Of a DNA stretch of 64,000 nucleotides, positions 22,969-33,600 are shown in pieces (within the stretch, counting starts at the first letter, position 1; each line of letters begins with the position of its first letter). This DNA comes from Thiobacillus sp. (GTDB lineage Bacteria > Pseudomonadota > Gammaproteobacteria > Burkholderiales > Thiobacillaceae). Both the position numbers and the translations under genes were made by a program. The stretch lies in the NCBI RefSeq assembly GCF_030696885.1, contig NZ_JAUYRI010000009.1:115744-179743 (forward strand), read 5' to 3'. The notes under the pieces are model-generated. The model was not told where the DNA came from. It searched no databases and was given only the letters and a program-made list of their open reading frames with translations.

Positions 22969-23568
22969 ATGTCCCAGACCCTGGATACCCCCGCTTTGCC
23001 TCTTGAAACCGCGCTCGGCGATGCGCTGGTGCAGTCCTTCGTCCGGCTGGGCGAATTGACGCTCGTCGTCAAGTCGCAGCATTACGAAGCGGCGATGCGC
23101 ACACTGCGCGACCATCCCGACTGCCGCTTCGAGCAGCTGATCGACCTGTGCGGGATGGATTACTCGGACTACGGCGATGGCATCTGGGAGGGCCCGCGTT
23201 TTGCCGTGGTCGTGCACCTGCTGTCGCTGACCTACAACCAGCGTGTGCGCGTGCGCGTGTTCTGTCCTGACGACGCCCTTCCGGTGGTGGCCTCGATGGT
23301 CGATATCTGGCCGTCGGCCAACTGGTTCGAACGCGAAGCCTTCGACCTCTATGGCATCGTGTTCGAGGGCCATCCCGACCTGCGCCGCATCCTCACCGAC
23401 TATGGCTTCATCGGCCATCCGTTCCGCAAGGACTTCCCGCTGTCGGGCAACGTCGAGATGCGCTACGACCCGACCCAGCAGCGGGTGATCTACCAGCCGG
23501 TGTCGATCGAGCCACGCGAAATCGTGCCGCGCATTGTGCGTGACGAAAGCTACGGGGCAGGGCGCTGA
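22969..23568 (+). CDS. nuoC: NADH-quinone oxidoreductase subunit C
   Basis: NuoC is a peripheral-arm subunit (the 30-kDa homologue) of 199 residues. The signature is [29 protein letters not shown] followed by [12 protein letters not shown]. It starts 6 bp after nuoB and ends one base before the nuoD start. It is separate here, unlike the NuoCD fusion of enterobacteria. Confidence 0.96.
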   Translation: MSQTLDTPALPLETALGDALVQSFVRLGELTLVVKSQHYEAAMRTLRDHPDCRFEQLIDLCGMDYSDYGDGIWEGPRFAVVVHLLSLTYNQRVRVRVFCPDDALPVVASMVDIWPSANWFEREAFDLYGIVFEGHPDLRRILTDYGFIGHPFRKDFPLSGNVEMRYDPTQQRVIYQPVSIEPREIVPRIVRDESYGAGR

Positions 23569-23569
23569 C

Positions 23570-24823
23570 ATGGCCGAAATCCGGAATTACACGATGAACT
23601 TCGGCCCCCAGCACCCGGCCGCGCACGGCGTGTTGCGCCTGGTGCTGGAGCTCGACGGCGAAGTGATCCAGCGCGCCGACCCGCACATTGGCCTCTTGCA
23701 CCGCGCGACCGAGAAGCTCGCCGAGCACAAGACCTTCATCCAGTCGGTGCCCTACATGGACCGCCTCGATTACGTGTCGATGATGGTCAACGAACACGCC
23801 TACGTGATGGCGATCGAGAAGCTGCTGCAGATCGACGTGCCCGAGCGCGCGCAATATATCCGCGTGATGTTCGACGAAATCACCCGCGTGCTGAACCACC
23901 TGTTGTGGCTGGGGGCGCATGCGCTCGACGTCGGCGCGATGACGGTGTTCCTGTATGCCTTCCGCGAACGCGAGGACCTGATGGACTGCTACGAGGCGGT
24001 CTCCGGCGCGCGCCTGCATGCAGCCTATTACCGTCCCGGCGGCGTCTACCGCGACCTGCCGGACACGATGCCGCAGTATGCGGCGCAGCACACCCGCAAC
24101 GAAGCGACGATGAAGTCGATGAACGCCAACCGTCAGGGTTCGCTGCTCGACTTCATCGAGGATTTCACCCAGCGCTTCCCGACTTACGTCGATGAGTACG
24201 AGACGCTGCTGACCGACAACCGCATCTGGAAGCAGCGCACTGTTGGCATCGGCGTGGTGTCGCCCGAGCGCGCCAAGGCGCTGGGCTTCACCGGTCCGAT
24301 GCTGCGCGGTTCCGGCGTCGAGTGGGATCTGCGCAAGAAGCAGCCCTACGAAGTCTACGACCGCATGGACTTCGACATCCCGGTGGGCACCAACGGCGAT
24401 TGCTACGACCGCTACCTGGTGCGCATCGAGGAAATGCGCCAGTCCAATCGCATCATCAAGCAGTGCGTCGACTGGCTGCGCAAGAACCCGGGCCCGGTGA
24501 TCGTGGAAAACCACAAGGTCGCGCCGCCGTCGCGACTCGACATGAAGCAGAACATGGAAGAGTTGATCCACCACTTCAAGCTCTTTACCGAAGGCATGCA
24601 CGTGCCGGCCGGCGAGGCCTACGCTTCGGTCGAGCATCCCAAGGGCGAGTTTGGGATTTACCTGGTGTCGGACGGCGCCAACAAGCCCTATCGTCTGAAA
24701 ATCCGCGCACCGGGCTATGCGCATCTGGCGGCGCTCGACGAAATGAGCCGTGGCCACATGATCGCCGACGTCGTTGCCATCATTGGCACGCAGGATATCG
24801 TTTTCGGGGAGATCGATCGCTGA
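23570..24823 (+). CDS. nuoD: NADH-quinone oxidoreductase subunit D
   Basis: NuoD (the 49-kDa homologue, 417 residues) forms the quinone pocket with NuoB. The ATG at 23570 gives the usual [30 protein letters not shown]; the C-terminal part has [39 protein letters not shown]. The quinone-binding histidine lies in GPQHPAAHG. Its stop overlaps the nuoE ATG. Confidence 0.97.
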   Translation: MAEIRNYTMNFGPQHPAAHGVLRLVLELDGEVIQRADPHIGLLHRATEKLAEHKTFIQSVPYMDRLDYVSMMVNEHAYVMAIEKLLQIDVPERAQYIRVMFDEITRVLNHLLWLGAHALDVGAMTVFLYAFREREDLMDCYEAVSGARLHAAYYRPGGVYRDLPDTMPQYAAQHTRNEATMKSMNANRQGSLLDFIEDFTQRFPTYVDEYETLLTDNRIWKQRTVGIGVVSPERAKALGFTGPMLRGSGVEWDLRKKQPYEVYDRMDFDIPVGTNGDCYDRYLVRIEEMRQSNRIIKQCVDWLRKNPGPVIVENHKVAPPSRLDMKQNMEELIHHFKLFTEGMHVPAGEAYASVEHPKGEFGIYLVSDGANKPYRLKIRAPGYAHLAALDEMSRGHMIADVVAIIGTQDIVFGEIDR

Positions 24824-25296
24824 TGTTGTCTAAGGATTCTCTCGCGTTGATCGACGCCGAAGTCGCCAAGTATCCCGCCAACCAGAAGCAGTCTGCGGTG
24901 ATGGCCGCGCTGCGCATTACGCAGTCGGAGAAGGGCTGGCTCAAGCCCGAGCTGATCGAATATGTCGCCGACTACCTCGAGATGCCGGCGATCGCCGCCT
25001 ACGAGGTCGCGACCTTCTACAACATGTATGACACCCACTCGGTGGGGCGCCACAAGATCACTCTGTGCACCAACCTGCCGTGCGTACTGAGCGGGGCGGG
25101 TGAAATCGCCGAACATCTGAAACAGAAGCTCGGCATCGGCTTTGGCGAAACCACCGAGGACGGCCGCTACACGCTGAAGGAAGGCGAGTGCATGGGCGCC
25201 TGCGGCGATGCGCCGATGTGCCTGCACAACAACCACAAAATGCACACGCATCTCACGCCCGAGAAGGTAGACGCGTTGCTGGACGAGCTGAAATGA
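24823..25296 (+). CDS. nuoE: NADH-quinone oxidoreductase subunit E
   Basis: NuoE (157 residues) is part of the NADH-dehydrogenase module and holds a 2Fe-2S cluster. The four thioredoxin-fold cysteines are in CTNLPC and [11 protein letters not shown]. The ATG at 24823 shares its first base with the nuoD stop, and the end overlaps nuoF by 4 bp. Confidence 0.96.
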   Translation: MLSKDSLALIDAEVAKYPANQKQSAVMAALRITQSEKGWLKPELIEYVADYLEMPAIAAYEVATFYNMYDTHSVGRHKITLCTNLPCVLSGAGEIAEHLKQKLGIGFGETTEDGRYTLKEGECMGACGDAPMCLHNNHKMHTHLTPEKVDALLDELK

Positions 25297-26573
25297 GCCT
25301 GCTCAAGCCTACCCACAAGGTCTGCAGCTGGACGCAGGAACTCGACAACCCGGGTTCACTCGCGACCTATGTCGCCAACGGCGGCTACCAGGCGCTGCGT
25401 CGCGTCGTCACCGAGCCAATGTCGGGCGACGCCATCATCGCCGAACTCAAGACCAGCGCGCTGCGTGGGCGCGGCGGCGCGGGCTTCCCGACGGGCCTGA
25501 AATGGAGCTTCATGCCGCGCGCGTTTCAGGGCGACAAGTACATCGTCTGCAACAGTGACGAGGGCGAGCCGGGCACCTTCAAGGACCGCGACATCCTGCG
25601 CTACAACCCGCACCAGCTGATCGAGGGCATGGCGATCGCCGGTTACGTGCTGGGTGCCAAGGTCGGCTACAACTATATCCACGGCGAGATTTGGGATTGC
25701 TACGAGATCTTCGAGGCGGCGCTGAAGGAAGCACGCGACGCCGGCTATCTCGGCGACAAGCTGTTCGGCACCGATGTCAGCTTCCAGCTGCACGCGCACC
25801 ACGGCTACGGCGCCTACATCTGCGGCGAGGAAACTGCGCTGCTGGAATCGATCGAAGGCAAGAAGGGGCAGCCGCGCTTCAAGCCGCCGTTCCCGGCGAG
25901 CTTCGGCCTCTACGGCAAGCCGACCACGATCAACAATACCGAGACGCTGGCTTCTGTGCCATGGATCGTTCAGCACGGCGGCCAGGCCTTCCTCGAACTC
26001 GGCAAGCCCAACAATGGCGGCCCCAAGCTGTTCTCGGTGTCGGGCCACGTCAACAAGCCGGGCAACTACGAAGTGCCGCTCGGCACGCCGTTCTCCGAGC
26101 TGCTGGAGATGGCAGGCGGGGTGCGCAACGGACACAAACTGAAAGCTGTGATTCCGGGCGGCTCGTCGGCCCCGGTGCTGCCGGCCGACGTCATGATGGA
26201 CTGCACGATGGACTTCGATTCGATCGCCAAGGCGGGCTCGATGCTGGGCTCGGGCGCGGTCATCGTGATGGACGAGACCGTCTGCATGGTGCGTGCGCTG
26301 GAGCGGCTGTCGTATTTCTATTTCGAGGAATCCTGCGGCCAGTGCACGCCCTGCCGTGAAGGCACCGGCTGGATGTACCGCATCATCCACCGCATCGAGC
26401 ACGGCGAGGGTCGGCCGGAAGATCTCGAATTGCTGAACAGCGTGGCGGGCAAGATCGGCGGCCACACCATTTGCGCGCTGGGCGACGCCGCGGCAATGCC
26501 GGTGCAAAGCTTCCTCAAGCATTTCGGCGACGAGTTCGCGTACCACGTCGAACACAGAAAGTGCATGGTCTGA
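25293..26573 (+). CDS. nuoF: NADH-quinone oxidoreductase subunit F
   Basis: NuoF binds NADH, FMN and one 4Fe-4S cluster. In 426 residues it shows the nucleotide motif [15 protein letters not shown], the FMN motif [13 protein letters not shown], and the cluster ligands [15 protein letters not shown] plus a later cysteine in [10 protein letters not shown]. The ATG at 25293 overlaps the nuoE stop (ATGA). Confidence 0.97.
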   Translation: MSLLKPTHKVCSWTQELDNPGSLATYVANGGYQALRRVVTEPMSGDAIIAELKTSALRGRGGAGFPTGLKWSFMPRAFQGDKYIVCNSDEGEPGTFKDRDILRYNPHQLIEGMAIAGYVLGAKVGYNYIHGEIWDCYEIFEAALKEARDAGYLGDKLFGTDVSFQLHAHHGYGAYICGEETALLESIEGKKGQPRFKPPFPASFGLYGKPTTINNTETLASVPWIVQHGGQAFLELGKPNNGGPKLFSVSGHVNKPGNYEVPLGTPFSELLEMAGGVRNGHKLKAVIPGGSSAPVLPADVMMDCTMDFDSIAKAGSMLGSGAVIVMDETVCMVRALERLSYFYFEESCGQCTPCREGTGWMYRIIHRIEHGEGRPEDLELLNSVAGKIGGHTICALGDAAAMPVQSFLKHFGDEFAYHVEHRKCMV

Positions 26574-26577
26574 TCAG

Positions 26578-28932
26578 ATGGCTACGTTGAATATCGAAAT
26601 TGACGGCAAGTCGCTCACGGTTGAGAGCGGCGACACCATCATGGATGCGGCCCACGCGGCGGGCATCACGATCCCGCATTTCTGTTACCACAAGAAGCTG
26701 TCGATCGCGGCCAATTGCCGTATGTGTCTGGTGCAGGTAGAAAAAGCGCCGAAGCCGCTGCCGGCCTGCGCGACGCCAGTGACCGACGGCATGAAGGTGC
26801 AGACCCGCTCCGAGTATGCGATCAACGCGCAGAAGAGCGTGATGGAATTCCTGCTGATCAACCACCCGCTCGACTGCCCGATCTGCGACCAGGGCGGCGA
26901 ATGCACGCTGCAGGATCTGGCGGTGGGCTATGGCGGCTCGTCGTCGCGCTACCAGGAACTCAAGCGCGTGGTGCGCGAAAAGAATCTCGGCCCGCTGATT
27001 GCAACCGACATGACGCGTTGCATCCACTGCAGCCGCTGTGTGCGCTTCGGCCAGGAAATCGCCGGCATCATGGAGCTCGGCATGGCCGGGCGCGGCGAGC
27101 ATACCGAAGTCATGCCTTTCCTCGAATCGCAGGTGGCGTCCGAGCTGTCGGGCAACGTGATCGACCTGTGCCCGGTCGGCGCGCTCACCAGCAAGCCGTT
27201 CCGCTACACCGCGCGCAGCTGGGAGCTGTCGCGCCGCCCCTCGATCAGCCCGCACGACAGCCTCGGTTCCAACCTCGACGTCCACGTCAAGGACAACAAG
27301 GTAATGCGCGTGCTGCCGCGCGAAAACGAGGATGTCAACGAATGCTGGCTCGCGGACCGCGACCGCTTCTCCTACCAGGGTCTGAACACCCCGGAGCGGC
27401 TGACGCAGCCGATGATCAAGCAGAATGGCCAGTGGGTCGAAACCACCTGGCAGGCGGCACTGGAATACGTCGCCGACAAGCTGAAGGCTGTGCCCGCCGA
27501 ACAGATCGGCGCGCTGTCGACGCCGTATCGTCCCGCGGAAGAACTCTTCCTGCTGCAGAAACTGATGCGCGGGCTAGGCAGCGGCAACGTCGACCACCGC
27601 CTGCGGCAGTCGGACTTCTCGCTCGACGACAAGGCGCACGGCGGCTTCTGGCTCGGCATGCCGGTGACCTACATGTCGCGGCTGAACCGTATGCTGGTGG
27701 TCGGTTCGAACCTGCGCAAGGACCATCCGCTGATGGCACACCGCATCCGTGAATCCGTACGCTGGTACGGCGAACTCAACCTGATCAACGCGGCGGAAGA
27801 CGAATTCCTCGGCAAGGTACACGCCAAGCGCATCGTCGCGCCGTCGCAGTTGGCCGCGGCGCTGGCGGGCGTGTGCCGCGCGCTGGCCGAACTCAAGAAC
27901 CTGCCGATTCCCGGAATTGCCGCACACGGTGTTACCGACGACATTTCGAAGAAAATAGCCGAGAGCATTGCGGGCGGCGAGACGCGTGCGGTCTTTCTCG
28001 GCAACATGGCGCAGCACCATCCGACCTATGCGCAGATCCATGCGCTGGCGCAGGAAGTGGCGACGCTCGCCGGTGCCAGCTTCGGCGTGCTGGGCGAGGC
28101 GGCCAATAGCGTCGGCGCCGTCGCAGTAGGCGCGATCCCCGGCCGTGGCCCCTTGGGCCAGGCCGCGATCAAGGGCCAGAACGCGCAGCAGATGCTGACC
28201 ACGCCGCTGTCCGCCTATCTGCTGCTCGGCGTCGAAGTCGAACTCGATACCCATGACCCGGTGACGGCGATGGCCAGCATCAACGCCGCGGATTTCATCG
28301 TGGTGATGTCGCCCTACAAGGGCAAGTCGCTCGACTATGCCGACGTGCTGTTGCCGATCGCGCCGTGGACCGAAACGTCGGGTACCTTCGTCAATACCGA
28401 AGGCCGGGTGCAGAGCTTCGCCGCCGTGGTGAAGCCGCTCGGCGAAACCCGTCCTGCCTGGAAGGTGCTGCGAGTACTGGGCAACCTCTTGGGCCTGACC
28501 GGCTTCGATCACAACGACAGCAAGGAGGTGCTGCGCGACGCGCTGGGCGATACGCCCACCGGCAACGTGCAGGCCTTCCTCAGCAATGAAGTCAGCGGCG
28601 TGACGCCGGCACAGCCGCAGGCGGTCAGCGGCCTCGAGCGCGTCGCCGAAGTGCCAATCTATCAGACCGACGCAGTGGTGCGCCGCTCGGCATCGTTGCA
28701 GATGACACAGGATGCTGCGCTGCCGGTGGCGCGCATGCATGGCAATCTGATCGCGAAGCTGGGCCTGACGGAAAATGGCCGCGTCTCGGTGCGCCAGACG
28801 GCGACCGCGCTGACGCTGAAAGTGCAGCGTGACGACCTGCTGCCCGACACCTGCGTACGCATCCCCAGCGGCCACCCGCTGACCGCAGGCTTGGGACCGA
28901 TGTTCGGTCCGATCACGGCGGAGCCGGTCTGA
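26578..28932 (+). CDS. nuoG: NADH-quinone oxidoreductase subunit G
   Basis: NuoG (784 residues) carries several Fe-S clusters of the electron chain. The N-terminal ferredoxin-like domain has cysteines around [21 protein letters not shown], followed by [14 protein letters not shown] and [15 protein letters not shown]; the remainder is a molybdopterin-oxidoreductase-like domain that no longer binds a cofactor. Its stop overlaps the nuoH ATG. Confidence 0.96.
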   Translation: MATLNIEIDGKSLTVESGDTIMDAAHAAGITIPHFCYHKKLSIAANCRMCLVQVEKAPKPLPACATPVTDGMKVQTRSEYAINAQKSVMEFLLINHPLDCPICDQGGECTLQDLAVGYGGSSSRYQELKRVVREKNLGPLIATDMTRCIHCSRCVRFGQEIAGIMELGMAGRGEHTEVMPFLESQVASELSGNVIDLCPVGALTSKPFRYTARSWELSRRPSISPHDSLGSNLDVHVKDNKVMRVLPRENEDVNECWLADRDRFSYQGLNTPERLTQPMIKQNGQWVETTWQAALEYVADKLKAVPAEQIGALSTPYRPAEELFLLQKLMRGLGSGNVDHRLRQSDFSLDDKAHGGFWLGMPVTYMSRLNRMLVVGSNLRKDHPLMAHRIRESVRWYGELNLINAAEDEFLGKVHAKRIVAPSQLAAALAGVCRALAELKNLPIPGIAAHGVTDDISKKIAESIAGGETRAVFLGNMAQHHPTYAQIHALAQEVATLAGASFGVLGEAANSVGAVAVGAIPGRGPLGQAAIKGQNAQQMLTTPLSAYLLLGVEVELDTHDPVTAMASINAADFIVVMSPYKGKSLDYADVLLPIAPWTETSGTFVNTEGRVQSFAAVVKPLGETRPAWKVLRVLGNLLGLTGFDHNDSKEVLRDALGDTPTGNVQAFLSNEVSGVTPAQPQAVSGLERVAEVPIYQTDAVVRRSASLQMTQDAALPVARMHGNLIAKLGLTENGRVSVRQTATALTLKVQRDDLLPDTCVRIPSGHPLTAGLGPMFGPITAEPV

Positions 28933-29948
28933 TGGAGGGAATCAACGTGGATTGGGCTGCCGTTCAAACCGTCGCCTGGACGCTGATCAAGATCATGGCG
29001 CTGGTGGTGCCGCTGATGCTGGGCGTCGCCTACCTGACCTATGCCGAACGCAAGATCATCGGCTGGATGCAGGTGCGCATCGGGCCCAACCGCGTGGGTT
29101 TTCTCGGCCTGCTGCAGCCGATTGCCGATGGCCTGAAACTGCTGATGAAGGAAATCATCATTCCTTCCGGCGCCAACAAGAGCCTGTTCATCCTCGGCCC
29201 CATCCTCGCCATCGCGCCGGCATTGGCCGCATGGGCGGTGATTCCGTTCACCGACAATCTGGTGCTGGCCAACATCGATGCCGGCCTGCTGTACGTGATG
29301 GCGATCACCTCGATGGGCGTCTACGGCGTCATCATCGCGGGCTGGGCGTCCAATTCCAAATACGCCTTCCTTGGCGCAATGCGCTCCGCCGCGCAGATCG
29401 TGTCGTACGAAATCGCGATGGGCTTCGCGCTGGTCGGCGTGCTGATGGCGGCGCAGTCGCTCAACCTCATCGACATCGTGCAGGGCCAGTCGGGCGGGGT
29501 GCAGCAGTGGTACATCTGGCCGCTGTTCCCGCTGTTCATGGTGTACCTGATCGCGGGTGTGGCCGAAACCAACCGCGCACCGTTCGACGTCGCCGAAGGC
29601 GAATCCGAGATCGTCGCCGGCTTCCATGTGGAATATTCGGGCATGGCCTTTGCCGTGTTCTTCCTCGCCGAATACGCCAACATGATCCTGATCGCCGCGC
29701 TGACCACGATCATGTTCCTCGGCGGCTGGCTGTCGCCGGTCGAATTCCTCCCGGACGGCATCGTCTGGTGGCTGCTGAAGACCGCCTTCGTGCTGTTCCT
29801 CTTCCTGTGGTTCCGCGCCACCTTCCCGCGCTATCGCTACGACCAGATCATGCGACTGGGCTGGAAGGTGTTCATTCCCATCACCATCGTCTGGATCGTC
29901 GTCGTCGGCGGCATGATGCAGACGCCGTATGGTTATCTCTTCCATTGA
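28932..29948 (+). CDS. nuoH: NADH-quinone oxidoreductase subunit H
   Basis: NuoH (338 residues, about eight helices) links the quinone site to the membrane arm. Hallmarks are [39 protein letters not shown] and [27 protein letters not shown]. The start overlaps the nuoG stop by one base. Confidence 0.97.
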   Translation: MEGINVDWAAVQTVAWTLIKIMALVVPLMLGVAYLTYAERKIIGWMQVRIGPNRVGFLGLLQPIADGLKLLMKEIIIPSGANKSLFILGPILAIAPALAAWAVIPFTDNLVLANIDAGLLYVMAITSMGVYGVIIAGWASNSKYAFLGAMRSAAQIVSYEIAMGFALVGVLMAAQSLNLIDIVQGQSGGVQQWYIWPLFPLFMVYLIAGVAETNRAPFDVAEGESEIVAGFHVEYSGMAFAVFFLAEYANMILIAALTTIMFLGGWLSPVEFLPDGIVWWLLKTAFVLFLFLWFRATFPRYRYDQIMRLGWKVFIPITIVWIVVVGGMMQTPYGYLFH

Positions 29949-29955
29949 GGCGGCC

Positions 29956-30444
29956 ATGAGACGGATCACGCATTTCTTCGGCAGCCTGTTCCTGATCGAA
30001 CTGCTGCGCGGCATGATGCTCACCGGGCGTCACCTGTTCGCGCGCAAGATCACGGTTCAGTATCCGGAAGAAAAAACCCCGCAATCGCCGCGTTTCCGCG
30101 GCCTGCACGCGCTGCGCCGCTACCCCAACGGCGAGGAGCGCTGCATCGCCTGCAAGCTGTGCGAAGCCGTGTGCCCGGCCCTCGCCATCACGATCGAGTC
30201 GGAAAAGCGCGACGACGGCACCCGCCGTACCACGCGCTACGACATCGATCTGACCAAGTGCATTTTCTGCGGCTTCTGCGAGGAGTCCTGCCCGGTCGAT
30301 TCGATCGTCGAGACCCGCATCCTCGAATACCACGGCGAAAAACGCGGCGACCTGTATTACACCAAGCCGATGCTGCTCGCGATCGGCGACAAGTATGAAG
30401 AACAGATCGCGAAGGACCGCGCGGCGGATGCGAAGTATCGGTAG
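29956..30444 (+). CDS. nuoI: NADH-quinone oxidoreductase subunit I
   Basis: NuoI carries clusters N6a and N6b. Its 162 residues contain two ferredoxin motifs, [13 protein letters not shown] and [14 protein letters not shown], after an amphipathic N-terminal helix. The ATG at 29956 lies 7 bp after nuoH. The stop codon's last base begins a GGGCACGC/GCGTGCCC hairpin (30444-30462). Confidence 0.96.
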   Translation: MRRITHFFGSLFLIELLRGMMLTGRHLFARKITVQYPEEKTPQSPRFRGLHALRRYPNGEERCIACKLCEAVCPALAITIESEKRDDGTRRTTRYDIDLTKCIFCGFCEESCPVDSIVETRILEYHGEKRGDLYYTKPMLLAIGDKYEEQIAKDRAADAKYR

Positions 30445-30641
30445 GGCACGCGGAGCGTGCCCGGGGATAGGAGCTAGGAAATAGAAATTAGGGGCGGTGC
30501 GCTGCGCGCGCCGCTTGATTGAACAACACGACGTACAAACGAAACGGGAGGCAGGCAAACGGAAAACGGGTATCGGGCACGAGCGGTGAATAGCCATCCC
30601 TAGCCCCTCATTCCTAACTCCTAGCCCCTAGCCCCTACAAA
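30445..30641. repeat. Heptad-repeat inverted element between nuoI and nuoJ
   Basis: Four heptads of the form TAGGRRY (30468-30495) face six inverted heptads (30596-30637) across about 100 bp of unique sequence. The second arm ends 4 bp before the nuoJ ATG, leaving no Shine-Dalgarno sequence. A similar element precedes hscB at 44915-45034. The arms would fold into a long mRNA hairpin inside the nuo operon. Confidence 0.8.
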
Positions 30642-31283
30642 ATGACCTACACGACCGCCATCTTCTACTTCTTCGCCGCCATCCTGGTATTTGCCGGCCT
30701 GCGCGTCATTACTGCGCGCAACCCGGTGCACGCCGCGCTGTTCCTGGTGCTGGCCTTTTTCACGGCCGCCGGCCTGTGGGTATTGCTGGAGGCCGAATTC
30801 CTCGCCATCACGCTGGTGCTGGTCTATGTCGGCGCGGTGATGGTGCTGTTCCTGTTCGTGGTGATGATGCTCGACATCAACCTCAACAAGCTGCGCGAAG
30901 GATTCTGGGACTACCTGCCGCTGGCCGGTTTCGTCTCGGTGCTGCTGGTGATCGAAATGGCGCTGATCCTCGGCAGCCGCCACTTCGGCCTCGACGTGAT
31001 GGCCACGCCCGAGGCGCGCCCGGCGGACTACAGCAATACCAAGGAGCTCGGCCGGCTGCTGTATACCGACTACGTCTATGCATTCGAGCTGGCCGCAGTG
31101 ATCCTGCTGGTGGCCATCGTTGCCGCCATCGCATTGACGCTGCGCCGCCGCAAGGACAGCAAGTTCATCGATCCGGCCGATCAGGTAAGGGTCAAGCGCA
31201 ACGACCGCCTGCGCATCATCAAGATGCAGTCTGAAAAGCGGCCAGGGGTCGGGGTTCAGGATTCAGGGGAGGGGGGCGCGTGA
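30642..31283 (+). CDS. nuoJ: NADH-quinone oxidoreductase subunit J
   Basis: NuoJ (213 residues, five helices) is a membrane-arm subunit; [54 protein letters not shown] is the typical core. The last 13 or so residues ([13 protein letters not shown]) are encoded by heptad repeats at 31244-31271, so the tail was probably acquired or replaced by repeat expansion. The end overlaps nuoK by 4 bp. Confidence 0.95.
   Translation: MTYTTAIFYFFAAILVFAGLRVITARNPVHAALFLVLAFFTAAGLWVLLEAEFLAITLVLVYVGAVMVLFLFVVMMLDINLNKLREGFWDYLPLAGFVSVLLVIEMALILGSRHFGLDVMATPEARPADYSNTKELGRLLYTDYVYAFELAAVILLVAIVAAIALTLRRRKDSKFIDPADQVRVKRNDRLRIIKMQSEKRPGVGVQDSGEGGA
31244..31271 (+). repeat. Heptad repeats inside the 3' end of nuoJ
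   Basis: Four consecutive 7-bp units (AGGGGTC, GGGGTTC, AGGATTC, AGGGGAG) resemble one arm of the intergenic elements at 30468 and 44918. They encode the NuoJ tail and end 9 bp before the nuoK GTG. Confidence 0.6.
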
Positions 31284-31585
31284 TTTCCTTGTCGCATTAC
31301 CTGGTGCTGGGCGGCATCCTGTTCGCCATCAGCGTGCTGGGCATCTTCCTCAACCGCAAGAACGTGATCGTGCTCTTGATGGCGATCGAGCTGATGCTGC
31401 TGGCGGTGAACATCAACTTCATCGCGTTTTCGCATTACCTTGGCGATATCCACGGCCAGATCTTCGTCTTTTTCATACTCACCGTGGCTGCGGCCGAATC
31501 CGCCATCGGCCTCGCCATTCTGGTGGTGCTGTTCCGCAATCTGCACACGATCAACGTCGATGACCTCGACCACCTGAAAGGCTGA
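31280..31585 (+). CDS. nuoK: NADH-quinone oxidoreductase subunit K
   Basis: NuoK (101 residues, three helices) resembles MrpC antiporter subunits. The conserved acidic residues appear in [12 protein letters not shown] and [11 protein letters not shown]. The GTG at 31280 overlaps the nuoJ stop; the TGA overlaps the nuoL ATG. Confidence 0.96.
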   Translation: MISLSHYLVLGGILFAISVLGIFLNRKNVIVLLMAIELMLLAVNINFIAFSHYLGDIHGQIFVFFILTVAAAESAIGLAILVVLFRNLHTINVDDLDHLKG

Positions 31586-33588
31586 TGCGGATGGACATGC
31601 AGACGCTCTATCTCATCATCCCGCTTGCGCCCCTGTTCGGCGCGATCGTCGCCGGGTTGTTCGGCCGCCTGGTCGGCCGCACCGGCGCCCATGTCGTCAC
31701 CATCGCCGGCGTCGCCATCTCGTTCATCGCCTCGGTGCTGGTGTTCCAGGATGTACGGGCAGGCAACACCTTCAACGGCACCGTCTACACCTGGATGGTG
31801 CTGGGCGATCTCAGTTTTGAAATCGGTTTCCTGATCGATTCGCTGACCGCAATGATGATGCTGGTCGTCACCTTCGTCTCGCTGATGGTGCACATTTACA
31901 CCATCGGCTACATGCACGACGATCCAGGTTACCAGCGCTTCTTCTCGTACATTTCGCTATTCACCTTCTCGATGCTGATGCTGGTGATGAGCAACAACTT
32001 CCTGCAGCTGTTCTTCGGCTGGGAGGCGGTCGGGCTCGTCTCCTACCTGCTGATCGGCTTCTGGTACCAGAAGGAAACCGCGATCTACGCCAACCTCAAG
32101 GCCTTCCTGGTCAACCGTGTCGGCGACTTCGGCTTCATCCTCGGCATCGGCCTGGTGCTGGCCTACTTCGGCTCGCTCGACTACGCCACCGTGTTCGCCA
32201 AGGCGCCCTCGATGGCGACCGAGACCATCACGCTGTGGCCCGATACCGCATGGAGCCTGATGACCGTGATCGGCATCCTTTTATTCATCGGCGCCATGGG
32301 CAAGTCGGCGCAGTTCCCGCTGCACGTCTGGCTGCCCGATTCGATGGAAGGCCCGACGCCGATTTCCGCACTGATCCACGCAGCGACAATGGTGACTGCC
32401 GGCAATTTCATGGTGGCGCGCATGTCGCCGCTGTATGAACTGTCCGACGTGGCCCTGAGCTTCATCATGGTCATCGGCGCGATCACCGCGCTGTTCATGG
32501 GCTTCCTCGGCATCGTGCAGAACGACATCAAGCGCGTGGTGGCGTATTCGACGCTGTCCCAGCTGGGCTACATGACGGTCGCGCTCGGTGCCTCGGCCTA
32601 CTCGGTCGCGGTGTTCCACCTGATGACGCACGCCTTCTTCAAGGCATTGCTGTTCCTGGCGGCCGGTTCGGTCATCATTGCGATGCACCATAACCAGGAC
32701 ATCCGCTACATGGGCGGCCTCAGGAAATACATGCCGATCACCTGGATCACCTCGCTGATCGGCTCGCTGGCGTTGATCGGCACGCCTTTCCTGTCGGGCT
32801 TCTATTCCAAGGAAACCATCATCGAGGCGGTGCGGCTCTCGAACCTGCCGGTGGCCGACATCGCCTACTGGGCGGTCGTCATCGGCGTGTTCGTCACCGC
32901 CTTCTATTCCTTCCGCATGTATTTCCTGGTGTTCCATGGCAAGGAGCGTTTCCATCAGGGCCATGCGCATGGCAACGAGCCGGACACCCACCATGATGAA
33001 CACCACGGTGGCACGCCGCACGAAACCCCCTGGGTGGTAACTGGCCCGCTGCTGGCGCTGGCGCTACCGTCGCTGGCGATCGGCTACATGACGGTCGAAG
33101 CCATGCTCTACGGTGATTTCTTCGGCAACGCGATCTACGTCTCGGACCGCCATCAGGTCATGCATGACCTCAATCAGAATTTCCATGGCGCGGCAGCGAT
33201 GGGCCTGCACGCCGTGGTGACGCTGCCGTTCTGGTTGGCGGTCGCGGGCGTGGGGCTGGCGGCGTTCTTCTATCTCAAGCGCCCGGACATTCCGGCGGCG
33301 ATCGCGCAGCGCTTCAAGTTCCTGCACCAGCTGCTGCTCAATAAATACTGGTTCGACGAGCTCTACAGCTGGGTGTTTGCTAAGGGCGCCCGCTTTCTCG
33401 GCGGCTTCCTGTGGCGGCGCGGCGATCAGAACGTGATCGACGGCGTCTTCGTCAACGGCACGGCACATCTGGTTGAACGCTTCTCGCGCCTGGTCAAGGC
33501 TTTCCAGTCCGGCTACATCTACCATTACGCGTTTGCCATGCTGATCGGGGTGTTCGCCCTGGTGACCTGGTTCGCGCGGCTCAATTAA
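31585..33588 (+). CDS. nuoL: NADH-quinone oxidoreductase subunit L
   Basis: NuoL is the distal proton-pumping antiporter-like subunit with the long lateral helix: 667 residues, about 16 helices. Key stretches are FFGWEAVGLVSYLLIGFW, GKSAQFPLHVWLPDSMEGPTPISALIHAATMVTAG and the proton-channel lysines. A histidine-rich cytoplasmic loop lies near residues 460-480. The ATG at 31585 overlaps nuoK; 31591 is an alternative. Confidence 0.96.
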   Translation: MRMDMQTLYLIIPLAPLFGAIVAGLFGRLVGRTGAHVVTIAGVAISFIASVLVFQDVRAGNTFNGTVYTWMVLGDLSFEIGFLIDSLTAMMMLVVTFVSLMVHIYTIGYMHDDPGYQRFFSYISLFTFSMLMLVMSNNFLQLFFGWEAVGLVSYLLIGFWYQKETAIYANLKAFLVNRVGDFGFILGIGLVLAYFGSLDYATVFAKAPSMATETITLWPDTAWSLMTVIGILLFIGAMGKSAQFPLHVWLPDSMEGPTPISALIHAATMVTAGNFMVARMSPLYELSDVALSFIMVIGAITALFMGFLGIVQNDIKRVVAYSTLSQLGYMTVALGASAYSVAVFHLMTHAFFKALLFLAAGSVIIAMHHNQDIRYMGGLRKYMPITWITSLIGSLALIGTPFLSGFYSKETIIEAVRLSNLPVADIAYWAVVIGVFVTAFYSFRMYFLVFHGKERFHQGHAHGNEPDTHHDEHHGGTPHETPWVVTGPLLALALPSLAIGYMTVEAMLYGDFFGNAIYVSDRHQVMHDLNQNFHGAAAMGLHAVVTLPFWLAVAGVGLAAFFYLKRPDIPAAIAQRFKFLHQLLLNKYWFDELYSWVFAKGARFLGGFLWRRGDQNVIDGVFVNGTAHLVERFSRLVKAFQSGYIYHYAFAMLIGVFALVTWFARLN

Positions 33589-33600
33589 ACCAACAACGCC

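Noticed and set aside
30445..30641. Heptad repeats as a CRISPR array
   Set aside because: Units are 7 bp without spacers, arms are inverted, and there are no cas genes.
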